Assembly (NCBI RefSeq): GCF_029626155.1
Contig: NZ_JARUBL010000001.1
Coordinates: 4,816,501 to 4,880,500, forward strand
DNA length: 64,000 nt
From: Solwaraspora sp. WMMD1047
GTDB lineage: Bacteria > Actinomycetota > Actinomycetes > Mycobacteriales > Micromonosporaceae
Direction of reading: 5' to 3'
Positions 55,504 through 63,950 of the stretch are shown here, in pieces (position 1 is the stretch's first letter; each line of letters begins with the position of its first letter). The translations under genes were made by a program, and so were the position numbers. The notes below the pieces were generated by a model. It worked only from the letters and a program-made list of their open reading frames with translations. It was not told the origin of the DNA and made no database searches.

Positions 55504-56649
55504 TCAGTTCAGCTTGAGTTCCTGCAGCGGGGTGATCGCGGTGCCCTTGATCTCGTAGGCCCAGATCACGACACGGGACGGGTCGACGTCGCCGTTCTCC
55601 GCGAACTTGATGTACTTCGAGACGCCCTGCTTGTCGTACGCCTTCACGAAGGCCAGGATGTCGGCGCGGGTCTGCTTGCCGTCCTTGAATGCGTCCAGGT
55701 AGATCTGGGCGCCGTCGAAGCCCTCACCGCCGTAGGAGCCCGGCGCGATGCCGTACTCGGCCTGGTAGTCCTCGGTGAAGGAACCGCCGGCCTTGTCGGC
55801 CGGGATGCACGGGCAGGTGATGATGGCGCCCTCGGCGCCGCCGGCCGCGCCCTCGGCGAACGCCGGGTCGTAGAGGCCGTCCGGGCCGACGAACTTCGCG
55901 GTGACACCGGCCGAGCGCATCTGACGCACCAGCGGGGCCGCCTCGCGGACGTAGCCGCCGTAGAAGACGTAGTCGGCGTTCGCTGCCTTGATCTTGGAGA
56001 TGGTGGCGTCGAACTGCGCCTGCCGCTCCTGGATCTTGTCGGTGCCGGCCATCAGCGGGCCGAGCGCGGTGCCGAGTTCGGCGGTGATGCCGGCGCCGTA
56101 GGCGCTGCCGTCGTCGACGGCGAAGACCCGCTGGGCGTTCTGCGCCTTCATGTAGGTCGCCACCGCGGCGGCCTGGGTGCCGTCGTGGCCGACCACCCGG
56201 AAGAACGACTTGTTCCCCTTGGAGGTCAGGTCCAGCCGGGTCGCGGACGGGCTGATCATGGCCAGGCCGGCAGCCTCGTAGATCGGCATGGTGGCGTCGG
56301 TCTCGCCGGAGAAGTGCCCACCGATGACGCCGAGGAACGACTGGTCACCGGCGATCTGGTTGGCGAACGGGGTGGCCACCGCCGGGTCGCCCTGGGTGTC
56401 GAACCGCTGCAGGGTCACCTGGCAGTCGGCGTTCGCCTCGTTGTGCTGCTTCACGGCCAGCTCGGCGCCGTTGAGCGACGGGAGCACCAGGCCCGCGTTG
56501 TCACCGCTGAACGCGCCGAAGATCGCGATCTTGCCGCCGCACTCGGCGGCCTCGCCACCCTCGCTACCGCTGTCCTGGCAGCCGGCGGCGGCCACCATCA
56601 CCGTAGCGAGCGCGGCGGTGCTCAGCGCCCGTACATACTTTCGCCTCAC
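55504..56649 (-). CDS. livJ: Branched-chain amino-acid-binding lipoprotein LivJ/LivK
   Basis: 381 residues from GTG 56649 with GAGGAGG upstream. Signal peptide RRKYVRALSTAALATVMVAAAGC ends in a lipobox, so Cys is lipidated and the protein sits outside the membrane. The mature part is a periplasmic-binding-protein type I fold: KIAIFGAFSGDNAGLVLPSLNGAELAVKQHN, VIGGHFSGETDATMPIYEAAGLAMISPSAT (ligand-binding Ser/Thr loop) and FVGPDGLYDPAF. First gene of the livJHMGF operon; being ahead of a 64-base gap it may be made in excess. The ligand may be any branched-chain or related amino acid. Confidence 0.94.
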   Translation of the reverse strand: MRRKYVRALSTAALATVMVAAAGCQDSGSEGGEAAECGGKIAIFGAFSGDNAGLVLPSLNGAELAVKQHNEANADCQVTLQRFDTQGDPAVATPFANQIAGDQSFLGVIGGHFSGETDATMPIYEAAGLAMISPSATRLDLTSKGNKSFFRVVGHDGTQAAAVATYMKAQNAQRVFAVDDGSAYGAGITAELGTALGPLMAGTDKIQERQAQFDATISKIKAANADYVFYGGYVREAAPLVRQMRSAGVTAKFVGPDGLYDPAFAEGAAGGAEGAIITCPCIPADKAGGSFTEDYQAEYGIAPGSYGGEGFDGAQIYLDAFKDGKQTRADILAFVKAYDKQGVSKYIKFAENGDVDPSRVVIWAYEIKGTAITPLQELKLN

Positions 56650-56887
56650 GGCTTCTTGACCTCCTCGGGATGCAGGGCAACGGCAGTCGGGGTACGACGC
56701 GACGTGTCCGCGCACGCGCCAACCGACCAGGAACGCTGACCTGCGTTACGGCTCGTGATGGCGGAGCGTACCTAGGCTCATTCACTCTCGGAAGGCCTGG
56801 GGCCGGGGCATGCCAAACCGTTACGAATACGAGTGCGATCGCGTCATTGCCCGTAACATGCGAGAGCGCTCCCGTCCCTTATCGCAT

Positions 56888-58072
56888 TCACAGTCCGGAT
56901 TCGGTCAACCACAGTGCGCCACCTTGGTCCGTGGTTGCGCCCGGATCGACGAAGAGCACCGCCCGATCCGCGACCACCGCCAACCCGGCATCCCGGTCCG
57001 GCCCGGCCGGCATCGGCACCGGCGCGACCACCGGCAGCCAGCTGTCACCCAGGTCTGCCGAGCTGAAGACCGTGTACGCCGTGCCGTCCGAGACGGTCGC
57101 CAGCAGGCGGTCACCGACCACCCCGAGCCCGACCACCCCGGGCACCACTCCGGTCCCGCCGACCGCACCGAACCCGCCGGCCGCCCGCCAGCCGTCGCCG
57201 GACGCCCGCCAGGCACCGAACGAGTCGCCACGCAGCCCGACCGCGACCGGTGTCGAGCCGACCAGGGCGACCCGCTGGAGTTCCTCGTACTCGTCGGTTC
57301 CCGGCAGCGACACCCGCTGCCAGGCCCGCCCGTCCGGCGATGTCCAGGCCAGCGGGTCGCGGTCGATCCGGCCGGGCGGCAGCAGGCCGCCCACCATCAG
57401 CCAGCCCGCCGGGCCGGCGACCGCGTCGAAGCCCCAGGTCACCCCCCGGTCGTCGGAGGCCAACTCGGGCGCCCCTTCGAGCAGTTCGAACCCGGCCGCG
57501 TCCGGCGACACCCAGGCCGCCGCGCCGCTGCTGCGATTCCCGGTGATCAACCAGCCGGCCGGCCCGCCGACCAGCCGGCCCACGTTCACGGCCGTCGGGC
57601 CGCCGTAGAGCTCGAACCGGGCCGCCACCTCGACCAGCGTGCCGTCCGGGCGCTGCCACCAACTGCTGGTCCGGGGATAGGCGTGCGCGCCGCCGGTCTT
57701 CGCGCCGAGCGCGGCGAGTCGACCGTCCCGGCAGCCGGCGGCGTAGACGACGTTCTGCCGCCCGTAGTAGCTGTCGGCGACGAACGGCAGCGAGGTCCAG
57801 GTCTGCCCGTCGGTGCTGGTCCAGGCCGCCGGTCTGGTGCCGCCGGCGGCGTCGGCCAGCCCGCCGACCACGAACCACCGGCCGGCGCAGGCGACGATGT
57901 CGCGCAGCATCGGCCGGCCGGGCTCACCCGCCGGCGCCGGCAGGGTCAGCGGCTGCCAGACCGGGCGCAGCGGCTCCGGCGGCGCCGGCTCGGGTTCCGA
58001 ACCGGCCCGGCAGCCGGCGAGCGCCAGCAGGGAAACCGCGAACACGGCGGCGAGGCGTCGGGACACCGGCAT
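56888..58072 (-). CDS. Secreted lipoprotein with beta-propeller-like repeats
   Basis: 394 residues. The signal peptide RRLAAVFAVSLLALAGC ends in a lipobox. The rest has repeated blades of the BNR/sialidase-like type: WTSTDGQTWTSLPF, SSWWQRPDGTLVEV, WVSPDAAGFELLEG, WTSPDGRAWQRVSLPG, FSSADLGDSWLPV, each SxDxGxxW-like (Asp-box), about 50 residues apart. That predicts a beta-propeller outside the cell. No catalytic residues are recognisable, so a binding or structural role is likely. TAGAAT lies seven bases before the ATG, suggesting a leaderless message. Confidence 0.8.
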   Translation of the reverse strand: MPVSRRLAAVFAVSLLALAGCRAGSEPEPAPPEPLRPVWQPLTLPAPAGEPGRPMLRDIVACAGRWFVVGGLADAAGGTRPAAWTSTDGQTWTSLPFVADSYYGRQNVVYAAGCRDGRLAALGAKTGGAHAYPRTSSWWQRPDGTLVEVAARFELYGGPTAVNVGRLVGGPAGWLITGNRSSGAAAWVSPDAAGFELLEGAPELASDDRGVTWGFDAVAGPAGWLMVGGLLPPGRIDRDPLAWTSPDGRAWQRVSLPGTDEYEELQRVALVGSTPVAVGLRGDSFGAWRASGDGWRAAGGFGAVGGTGVVPGVVGLGVVGDRLLATVSDGTAYTVFSSADLGDSWLPVVAPVPMPAGPDRDAGLAVVADRAVLFVDPGATTDQGGALWLTESGL

Positions 58073-58160
58073 CCGTCAAATTCTAGGGCCGTCGGCCGCC
58101 CCGGGGCGCCCGCGAGCCGGCGCCGCTTGCCCCTGCCGCCGGACCCACGGCGTCGGCCCG

Positions 58161-58778
58161 TCAGCCGGCGGCCGGCGGCTCGGTCCCGGTGCCCTCCGCG
58201 AGGATCCGCTCCGCCACCTCGCGCATGGTCATCCGGTGGTCCATCGCCGTGCGCTGGATCCACTTGAACGCCTGCGGCTCGGTCATCCCGTACGTGGTCA
58301 TCAACGCGCCCTTGGCGCGCTCCACCGTCTTGCGGGTCTCCAGCCGGTCGGTCAACCCGGCCACCTCGGCCTCCAGCGCCGCGACCTCCGAGTACCGCGA
58401 CAGCGCGATCTCGATCGCCGGCACCAGGTCGCTCTTCTGGAACGGCTTGACCAGGTACGCCATCGCACCGGCCGCCCGGGCCCGCTCGACCAGGTCGCGC
58501 TGGCTGAACGCGGTCAGGATGACCACCGGGGCGATCCGGCCGGCGGCGATCCGCTCGGCCGCCGCCAGACCGTCCATGATCGGCATTTTGATGTCGAGGA
58601 TGACGAGGTCGGGCTTGAGCTCCTCGGCCAGCCGCACGGCCGTCTCGCCGTCGCCGGCCTCGCCCACCACGTCGTAGCCCTCTTCGACGAGCATCTCGGC
58701 GAGGTCCAGTCGGATCAGCGCCTCGTCCTCGGCGATGAGCACCCGTCTGCGCTCGGCGCCATCCTGCGTGTCGGTCAC
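58161..58778 (-). CDS. pdtaR: ANTAR-domain response regulator PdtaR
   Basis: 205 residues. Receiver domain at 12-130 with acidic pocket AEDE, phospho-acceptor Asp62 (LVILDIKMP), Thr in ILTAFSQ and Lys in YLVKPF. C-terminal ANTAR RNA-binding domain (LTDRLETRKTVERAKGALMTTYGMTEPQAFKWIQRTAMD). ANTAR regulators bind paired hexaloop hairpins in leader RNAs and prevent termination. In mycobacteria PdtaR with the sensor PdtaS controls genes for lipid use and copper or NO response; no sensor kinase lies nearby here. Its position near polA and a tRNA matches other actinobacteria. Confidence 0.93.
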   Translation of the reverse strand: MTDTQDGAERRRVLIAEDEALIRLDLAEMLVEEGYDVVGEAGDGETAVRLAEELKPDLVILDIKMPIMDGLAAAERIAAGRIAPVVILTAFSQRDLVERARAAGAMAYLVKPFQKSDLVPAIEIALSRYSEVAALEAEVAGLTDRLETRKTVERAKGALMTTYGMTEPQAFKWIQRTAMDHRMTMREVAERILAEGTGTEPPAAG

Positions 58779-58872
58779 GGACCCCTACCCCCAGCGCTCT
58801 AGTAGCGACACCCGACCTACCGGATGTGACCGTCCTCAGCGTAGTGGGTAGGCTGGCTGAGCCAAGAACCTC

Positions 58873-58890
58873 AGGCCCCTGTAGTACTCC
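58873..58890 (+). repeat. Partial copy of the tRNA 5' end
   Basis: AGGCCCCTGTAGTACTCC at 58873-58890 repeats, with a short insertion, AGGCCCCTGTACTCC at 58895-58909, the first 13 bases of the tRNA plus two bases before it. The copies are 22 bases apart. It may be a replication slip or a scar; the tRNA itself is intact. Confidence 0.6.
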
Positions 58891-58896
58891 TGACAG

Positions 58897-58970
58897 GCCC
58901 CTGTACTCCAACCGGCAGAGAGACGGAGCTCAAACCTCCGACAGTGTGGGTTCGAGTCCCACCGGGGGCA
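58897..58970 (+). tRNA. Atypical tRNA with anticodon CAA (Leu by anticodon)
   Basis: 74 bases fold as a tRNA: acceptor GCCCCTG / CGGGGGC with one G-U pair, T arm GTGGG-TTCGAGT-CCCAC and anticodon arm CGGAG-CTCAAAC-CTCCG with anticodon CAA at 58931-58933. CCA is not encoded in full. Two features are odd: the D arm has only a 3-base stem (CTC/GAG) followed by a 3-base linker, and the variable loop is only five bases, although leucine tRNAs normally have a long variable arm. A strong hairpin terminator follows. Confidence 0.75.
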
Positions 58971-59001
58971 CCCCTGCCAGGCGCGTCGCGTGCGCCCACC
59001 G

Positions 59002-59028
59002 AGCCGGCCGAACCCCGTTCGGCCGGCT
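59002..59028 (+). terminator. Terminator after the tRNA gene
   Basis: AGCCGGCCGAAC (59002-59013) and GTTCGGCCGGCT (59017-59028) form a perfect 12-base stem with a 3-base CCC loop, 31 bases after the tRNA, followed by TCCT. Likely intrinsic terminator of the tRNA transcript. Confidence 0.7.
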
Positions 59029-59165
59029 TCCTGCCATTATCCGCCACCCGCCGGGCTCGGTTGTTGGTCTCCGGCTCGCCAACCTGACACCACCCGAACT
59101 TCACCTGCCGGCCGCGCGCGGTCGATAGCTTCCTGGGCTCATTCCCATCGACCCGGCGGGACTCC

Positions 59166-60218
59166 ATGACGCCCATTCCCGAGGTCAGCGTGGTGGTACC
59201 CACGCTGAACCGCCCGGCACTCGTCGCCCGGGCCGTGCGCAGCGCGCTCGCCCAGACGGTGCCGAACATCGAGGTCCTCGTCGTGGTGGACGGGCCCGAC
59301 CCGGCCACCCGCGCGGCGCTGGACAGCTTCGCCGACCACCGGCTGCGGGTGATCGGGCTACCGGCCCGCGGCGGGGCGCCCAGCGCCCGCAACGCCGGGG
59401 TACGCGCCGCCCGCGCGCCGTGGACGGCGCTGCTCGACGACGACGACGAGTGGCTGCCGACCAAGCTCGCCGTCCAGCTCGACCTCGCCCGGCGGGCGAC
59501 CGCGCCGCTGCCGATCGTCGGCAGTCGCCTGATCAACCGCACCCCCCGGGCCGAGTTCGTCATCCCCCGCCGGCTGCCGGCGAGCGGCGAGTCGCTCAGC
59601 GAGTACCTCACCGTGCGGCGCGGACTGTTCCACGGGGACGGGTTCATCCAGACCTCGACGATCCTGGCGCCGACCCGGCTGCTGCGCCGGGTGCCGTTCG
59701 ACCCGGCGGTGCCCCGGATGCAGGAGCTGGACTGGACGCTACGGGCGCTGGCCCACGACGACGTCGAACTGCTCATCGCCGACCAGCCGCTGGTGATCTG
59801 GCACCAGGACGAGGACCGGCCGCGGATCAGCCTGCACTCGCCGTGGCAGCGCCAGCTGGAGTGGCTGCGGCGCAGCCGCCCACTCTTCACGCCGCGCGCG
59901 TACGCGGCCGTCACGATGAGCGTGATCAGCTCGATGGCGGCCGGCACCCGCAGCCCGAAGGTCTTCGGCACCCTGTGGCGCGAGGCCCACCGGCACGGCC
60001 GGCCCGGACCGCTGGACTACCTGACGTTCCTGCAGATCTGGCTGATCCCCCCGACCCTGCGCCACCGGCTGCGGGACCTGGCCCTCACCCGCCCGAGCAC
60101 CGGCACCGCCGGATCACCGCCGGACGCCGGAGCGCGGCCCGACCGCGAATCCCCGCCGGACAACGGGTCACCGGCGAGCAGCGGGGCCGCGCCGGCCGGG
60201 GCGCAGCCAGGCCAGTAG
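59166..60218 (+). CDS. Family 2 glycosyltransferase
   Basis: 350 residues. GT-A fold: VSVVVPTLNRPALVARAVRSAL, VVVDGPDPATRAAL, GGAPSARNAGVRAARAPWTALLDDDDEWLP with the metal-binding DDD motif, and the acceptor-side ELDWTLRAL and IWHQDEDRPR. It transfers a sugar from a nucleotide-sugar to an unknown acceptor, probably in cell-surface glycan. No membrane helix. The C-terminal 40 residues are Pro/Gly/Ser-rich and disordered; this tail is encoded where the convergent glycosyltransferase gene overlaps. Confidence 0.88.
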   Translation: MTPIPEVSVVVPTLNRPALVARAVRSALAQTVPNIEVLVVVDGPDPATRAALDSFADHRLRVIGLPARGGAPSARNAGVRAARAPWTALLDDDDEWLPTKLAVQLDLARRATAPLPIVGSRLINRTPRAEFVIPRRLPASGESLSEYLTVRRGLFHGDGFIQTSTILAPTRLLRRVPFDPAVPRMQELDWTLRALAHDDVELLIADQPLVIWHQDEDRPRISLHSPWQRQLEWLRRSRPLFTPRAYAAVTMSVISSMAAGTRSPKVFGTLWREAHRHGRPGPLDYLTFLQIWLIPPTLRHRLRDLALTRPSTGTAGSPPDAGARPDRESPPDNGSPASSGAAPAGAQPGQ

Positions 60219-61790
60219 GCGGCGGCCGGCCAGCCAGCCCACCACCACGGTCGCCTTCGCCAGCGACCGGACGCCCTCCACCTCCACGATCGACGGCACC
60301 AGCGCCGGGGAGCGGCGGCCGGCCTCGACCAGCCGGGCGACCCCGTGCAGCAGGTCGGCCGGCTGGTACCGGGTCAGGTCGACGATCCCCACCTCGGCGG
60401 CGGTCACCGCGCGGTGGCCGTACACCGAATCCACCGCGTCGAAGAGCGACTCGCCGGCGGCGCGTGCCCACCGGGTCCGGCCGCGCGCGGCGGTGCGCCA
60501 GAGCAGCGCCGGCGGGCCGGCGCCCTCCGGCGCCTCGACCCGCAGCACGCCGACCTGGTGCCGGTCGGCCAGGTCGATCAGGGTACGCACCGCGTCCGGG
60601 GCGAGGCCGTGGACGGCCGGCAGGTCGAGCAGGTACGGCGACGGGAAGGCGGTCTCCGGCCGCTCGGTGACCAGCCGCACCCGGGGCTCACCCCGGTAGC
60701 TGGCCGCGATCAGCCGCAGGTCGAGGCGAGGGTCGGTGAGCACCGGCACCCGGTCGTCGTCGAGCTGGTCCCAGGGGCCGACGAGGGTGACCCGCAGGTC
60801 CTGTTCGGTGCCGCGCAGCACCGCGTCGACCGCCGCCCGGACCCGCTCCAACGGTTGGTCCGCCACCTCGACGACGACCTCGACCAGCGGGACGGTCCAG
60901 GCGGTGCCGCCGGCCCGGCGCCAGTGCCGGGGGTACGGCAGCCGGTCGGCCAGGAACGGCCGGTTGTAGCGGGCGACCTGTTCCCGGGCCCGCATCACGT
61001 GGGTCCGGCCGAGGTGCCAGGACCGGGCCGCCGGTTCGGGTACGAACACCGCGCCGGCCTGGGCCAGCCGGTAGCCGAACTCGGTGTCCTCGCCGAGGCG
61101 CAGCTCCCGGTCGAAGCCGCCGGCCGCCTCGTACAGCTCCCGACGCAGCGCGGCGGTGGCGCCGACGTGGAAGCGGAACGCGAGGTGGTCGGCGGTGCGC
61201 ATCTGGTCGGTCTGGGCGAGGTAGCGCTCCAGGTACTCGTGCGGGTCGCCCTGGCTGCCGCCGAACAGGTCGGCGGCGGCGCCTGCGTCCCACGCCGCGG
61301 CGACGGTCTCCGGCGCCGGCCACGGGCCGTGCGTGTCGGGGTCGACGAACCGCTTGTAGCCGAGGGTCACCGCGTACGGCAGGACGTGCTGCCAGCGGGC
61401 CTGCGCCGCGACGTGCTCCGGGTAGGCGACCATGTCGGCGTCGAGCCAGTGCAGGATCTCGCCGGAGCTGTGCGTCACTCCGAGGTGCAGCGCGTTGGCC
61501 CGGCCCCAGCCGGGCTCGCCGGCGTCGCCGGCCCGGACCAGCTTGGTCCGCTCCGGGCGGATCTCCGGCAGCCGCAGCGGCGGGTCGGAGCTGTCGTCGA
61601 CGACGACGACCTCCAGCAGGTCGGCCGGGTAGGTCTGCCGGCTCAGCGAGGCCAGGGTCAGGTCGAGGGTGGGCTGGCACCGGTAGGCGGGGATCACCAC
61701 CGTCACCGACATCGTCGGCCGCCAGCCGTCGAGGTCGGGCACCGGCACCGGGGACCAGTCGTTACGGATGACACGGGGAGTGCGGTTCAC
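60168..61790 (-). CDS. Family 2 glycosyltransferase with C-terminal extension
   Basis: 540 residues from GTG 61790, with GAGGAG upstream. GT-A domain residues 25-280: SVTVVIPAYRCQPTLDLTLASL, VVVVDDSSDPP, WGRANALHLGVTHSSGEILHWLDADMVAYPEHV (DxD-like LDADM), AALRRELYEAAGGFDRELRLGEDTEFGYRLAQAG (ED-type catalytic block). The C-terminal about 240 residues are of unknown type, ending in an Arg-rich stretch. The gene overlaps the end of the forward glycosyltransferase by 51 bases, tail to tail. The two may act on the same glycan. Confidence 0.87.
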   Translation of the reverse strand: MNRTPRVIRNDWSPVPVPDLDGWRPTMSVTVVIPAYRCQPTLDLTLASLSRQTYPADLLEVVVVDDSSDPPLRLPEIRPERTKLVRAGDAGEPGWGRANALHLGVTHSSGEILHWLDADMVAYPEHVAAQARWQHVLPYAVTLGYKRFVDPDTHGPWPAPETVAAAWDAGAAADLFGGSQGDPHEYLERYLAQTDQMRTADHLAFRFHVGATAALRRELYEAAGGFDRELRLGEDTEFGYRLAQAGAVFVPEPAARSWHLGRTHVMRAREQVARYNRPFLADRLPYPRHWRRAGGTAWTVPLVEVVVEVADQPLERVRAAVDAVLRGTEQDLRVTLVGPWDQLDDDRVPVLTDPRLDLRLIAASYRGEPRVRLVTERPETAFPSPYLLDLPAVHGLAPDAVRTLIDLADRHQVGVLRVEAPEGAGPPALLWRTAARGRTRWARAAGESLFDAVDSVYGHRAVTAAEVGIVDLTRYQPADLLHGVARLVEAGRRSPALVPSIVEVEGVRSLAKATVVVGWLAGRRLLAWLRPGRRGPAARR

Positions 61791-62097
61791 CGGGCTCCTC
61801 GGGCGGGGACGACCAGGATCGCGGCCGTCCGTTATACCCAAAAGGATACGGCACGCTACACACCGCTCCGGGACAATCTATCACGCGGGTCAACCGACAC
61901 TTCGGAAACCTGCCGCGCAGGAGAAAGTGGCCACGCAGCGGGCTCAATGAAGTCAACTTGCCTATGAAGTCGTTAGCACGGTAGCACGCGACCGGCTTCA
62001 AACCCAGTCTTTCAGTACTGACTTAAACTCCTTCAGCTTATCGATGCAGCCGAGTACTTTCGTGGAATCGTCCACTCTAGAGACCAGAAGGAGCAAA
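61791..62097. other. Gap before the small secreted-protein gene
   Basis: About 300 bases without a gene. From about 61930 the base composition is clearly richer in A and T than the rest of the window. It should hold the promoters of the reverse glycosyltransferase and the forward secreted protein. A reverse TTGTCC with TAGCGT is present near 61850-61875, but the spacing fits neither a vegetative nor a damage promoter. No repeats or RNA were recognised. Confidence 0.4.
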
Positions 62098-62400
62098 ATG
62101 AGAATGATGCTTGCGCGGATCGCCGTGCCCCTCGTCGTGACGGGGTCCATTCTCGCCGTGCCAGCCGCCGCCTCAGCCGTCGGTCCTTGCAACAAGAGCG
62201 GGACATCCACATCGATCAGCTACACGTGCGCACAGGGGCCAGGGCCGCAGTGGTTCGCAGCAATCGCTTACTGCATTGACGGATCCGGATTCACCTGGTC
62301 ACGTCAAGGGCCCGCACGTCACGGGTCCGGAACATCAACCGCCATCTGCACAGGCGGCGCAGGTACTCACCGCTACGCAGACTCGATGGCCGTCTGGTAG
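62098..62400 (+). CDS. Small secreted cysteine-containing protein
   Basis: 100 residues from ATG 62098, four bases after GAAGGAGC; an upstream in-frame ATG at 62044 lacks a site. The first 27 residues are a classical signal peptide (MRMMLARIAVPLVVTGSILAVPAAASA). The mature part of about 73 residues contains four cysteines (CNKSG, YTCAQG, AYCIDGSG, AICTGG), enough for two disulfides, and is rich in Gly, Ser, Thr and aromatic residues. I do not recognise a family; the layout resembles small actinobacterial secreted proteins. Base composition is lower in GC than neighbours, hinting at acquisition. Confidence 0.7.
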   Translation: MRMMLARIAVPLVVTGSILAVPAAASAVGPCNKSGTSTSISYTCAQGPGPQWFAAIAYCIDGSGFTWSRQGPARHGSGTSTAICTGGAGTHRYADSMAVW

Positions 62401-62810
62401 TCCTCCAGGCAGCACCAGAATGTCCTGCTCGGCCGCACTGACCAGAAGTCGCCGACGCTAGTGGCGCACCACATCCGACCATGAGGTATGAGGGGGCCTC
62501 CGACCTGGCGTGGATTGCAATTCCCGTCCCGACCGGCCGGAGGCCCCCGCTCCCACAACCCCCGCCAATCGATTCTGGCCGGCTACCTACCCAATGGGCT
62601 GCCATAGGGCCTGCAGTACGCCAAGGGCGCCAACACCGTCTCCGCTACACCTTGGACGCGTCCGACCATCGAGCCGATGGATACCGTCTGTGAAGAAGAT
62701 TCCAGGCGTTTATGACCTGCATTCAACCGGGACCTGTACCTTCGACGGAAAGGGTCACGTCCCCTGAAGTCTTCCAATCAGACGGCGTTGCGGCCAGACC
62801 AACACCGCAA
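62401..62810. other. Gene-poor stretch with one inverted repeat
   Basis: No open frame here has protein-like sequence or a ribosome site. The main structure is a perfect 11-base inverted repeat, GGGGGCCTCCG (62492-62502) and CGGAGGCCCCC (62538-62548), separated by 35 bases; it could act as a terminator or be a dispersed repeat. Composition is intermediate between the A/T-richer island and the normal chromosome, consistent with decayed sequence. Confidence 0.45.
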
Positions 62811-63950
62811 TCAACCGGCGGCCGGATAGGCGCGGGTCTCGGCGGCCTTGACCGCCGCCCAGACCGGCTGGCCGGGCAGCAGGTTCAGTTGGCTGGCGGC
62901 GGCCGGGGTGACGTCGGCGGCGGCGGTGATCGGGCCGGTCACCTGGATGCGCAGGTTGTCGCCGTGGCGCTGGATCCCGGCGATCGTCGCCGGCCAGGTG
63001 TTGCGAGGACTGCCGTCGGGCCGGGTCGCGTGCAGTGCCACGGCGCTGGGCGGGAACGCGACGAACACCTCGCCGTCGGTCGGGTCGGCGACGGTGAGGG
63101 TGAGACCGGAGTCGAGGGTCACGCGGTGCCGGTCGGCCCGCCCCCGGTAGAGGTTCAGCCCGACCAGCCGGGCCACGTAGTCGGTGCGGGGGCGCGCGGT
63201 GACGGTGGCCGCGTCGCCCTCCTGCACCACCCGGCCGTCCTCGATGATGACCAGCCGGTCGGCCAGCACCAGCGCGTCGAGCGGATCGTGGGTGACCAGC
63301 AGCGTGGCGCCCGGGTGGTCGGTCAGGTGCCGGTGCAGCTGGGCCCGGGTGTCCAACCGGGTGCGGGCGTCCAGCGCGGCGAGCGGCTCGTCGAGCAGCA
63401 GCAGGGCCGGGTCGACGGCGAGCGCCCGGGCCAGCGCGACCCGTTGGGCCTGACCGCCGGAGAGCTGCGGGGGCCGGCGGCGGGCGTGTTCGGTCAGGCC
63501 GACCCGGTCCAGCCAGCCGGCCGCCCGGTCGCGGGCCCGGCGCCGGTCGACGCCGTGCCGGCGCGGGCCGAAGGCGACGTTGTCCAGCGCGCTCAGGTGC
63601 GGGAACAGCAGGTAGTCCTGGAAGACGACCCCGATCGGGCGCCGCTCGGCCGGCGTGAACGCCCGACTCCCCGGCCGGTCGAGGTCGGCGCCGGCGAGGG
63701 TGACGTGCCCGGCCGTCAGCGGTTGCAGGCCGGCGAGGGCGCGCAGCGCGGTGGTCTTGCCGGCCCCGTTCGGGCCGAGCAGCGCCACCACCTCACCGGC
63801 GGCGATGGTCAGCGGCACGTCGAGCCGGAACTCACCCCGGTCGACGGTCAGCCGCGCGTCGAGCAGCGGCGACGCGCCGGCCCGCTGCGCGGCGCCGACC
63901 GGCACGGCACGATCGCGCGGACCGTCCGGCGTCGGCCGTCTGCCGGTCAT
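62811..63950 (-). CDS. modC: Molybdate ABC transporter ATPase ModC
   Basis: 379 residues. ABC ATPase in residues 30-250: Walker A GPNGAGKTTALRALAG, Q-loop VFQDYLLFPHLSALDNVAFG, signature LSGGQAQRVALARAL, Walker B LLLLDEPLAALD and LLVTHDPLDAL. Then a TOBE/Mop domain (NTWPATIAGIQRHGDNLRIQVTGPITAAADVTPAAASQLNLLPGQPVWAAVKAAETRAYPA) that binds molybdate, which marks it as ModC rather than a sulfate or Fe importer ATPase. The first about 27 residues are a disordered extension. The ATG overlaps the modB stop as ATGA. Confidence 0.9.
   Translation of the reverse strand: MTGRRPTPDGPRDRAVPVGAAQRAGASPLLDARLTVDRGEFRLDVPLTIAAGEVVALLGPNGAGKTTALRALAGLQPLTAGHVTLAGADLDRPGSRAFTPAERRPIGVVFQDYLLFPHLSALDNVAFGPRRHGVDRRRARDRAAGWLDRVGLTEHARRRPPQLSGGQAQRVALARALAVDPALLLLDEPLAALDARTRLDTRAQLHRHLTDHPGATLLVTHDPLDALVLADRLVIIEDGRVVQEGDAATVTARPRTDYVARLVGLNLYRGRADRHRVTLDSGLTLTVADPTDGEVFVAFPPSAVALHATRPDGSPRNTWPATIAGIQRHGDNLRIQVTGPITAAADVTPAAASQLNLLPGQPVWAAVKAAETRAYPAAG

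Noticed and set aside
58897-58970. tRNA as an integration site for a mobile element
   Set aside because: No 3'-end copy, integrase or accessory block follows; the downstream genes are ordinary glycosyltransferases.
61850-61876. Fifth DNA-damage-type promoter upstream of the reverse glycosyltransferase
   Set aside because: TTGTCC is present, but the nonamer match is poor and the gap to TAGCGT is nine bases, not eight.
62510-62767. Small forward open frame in the gene-poor stretch
   Set aside because: No ribosome site, no signal or domain, and composition unlike the neighbouring real small gene.
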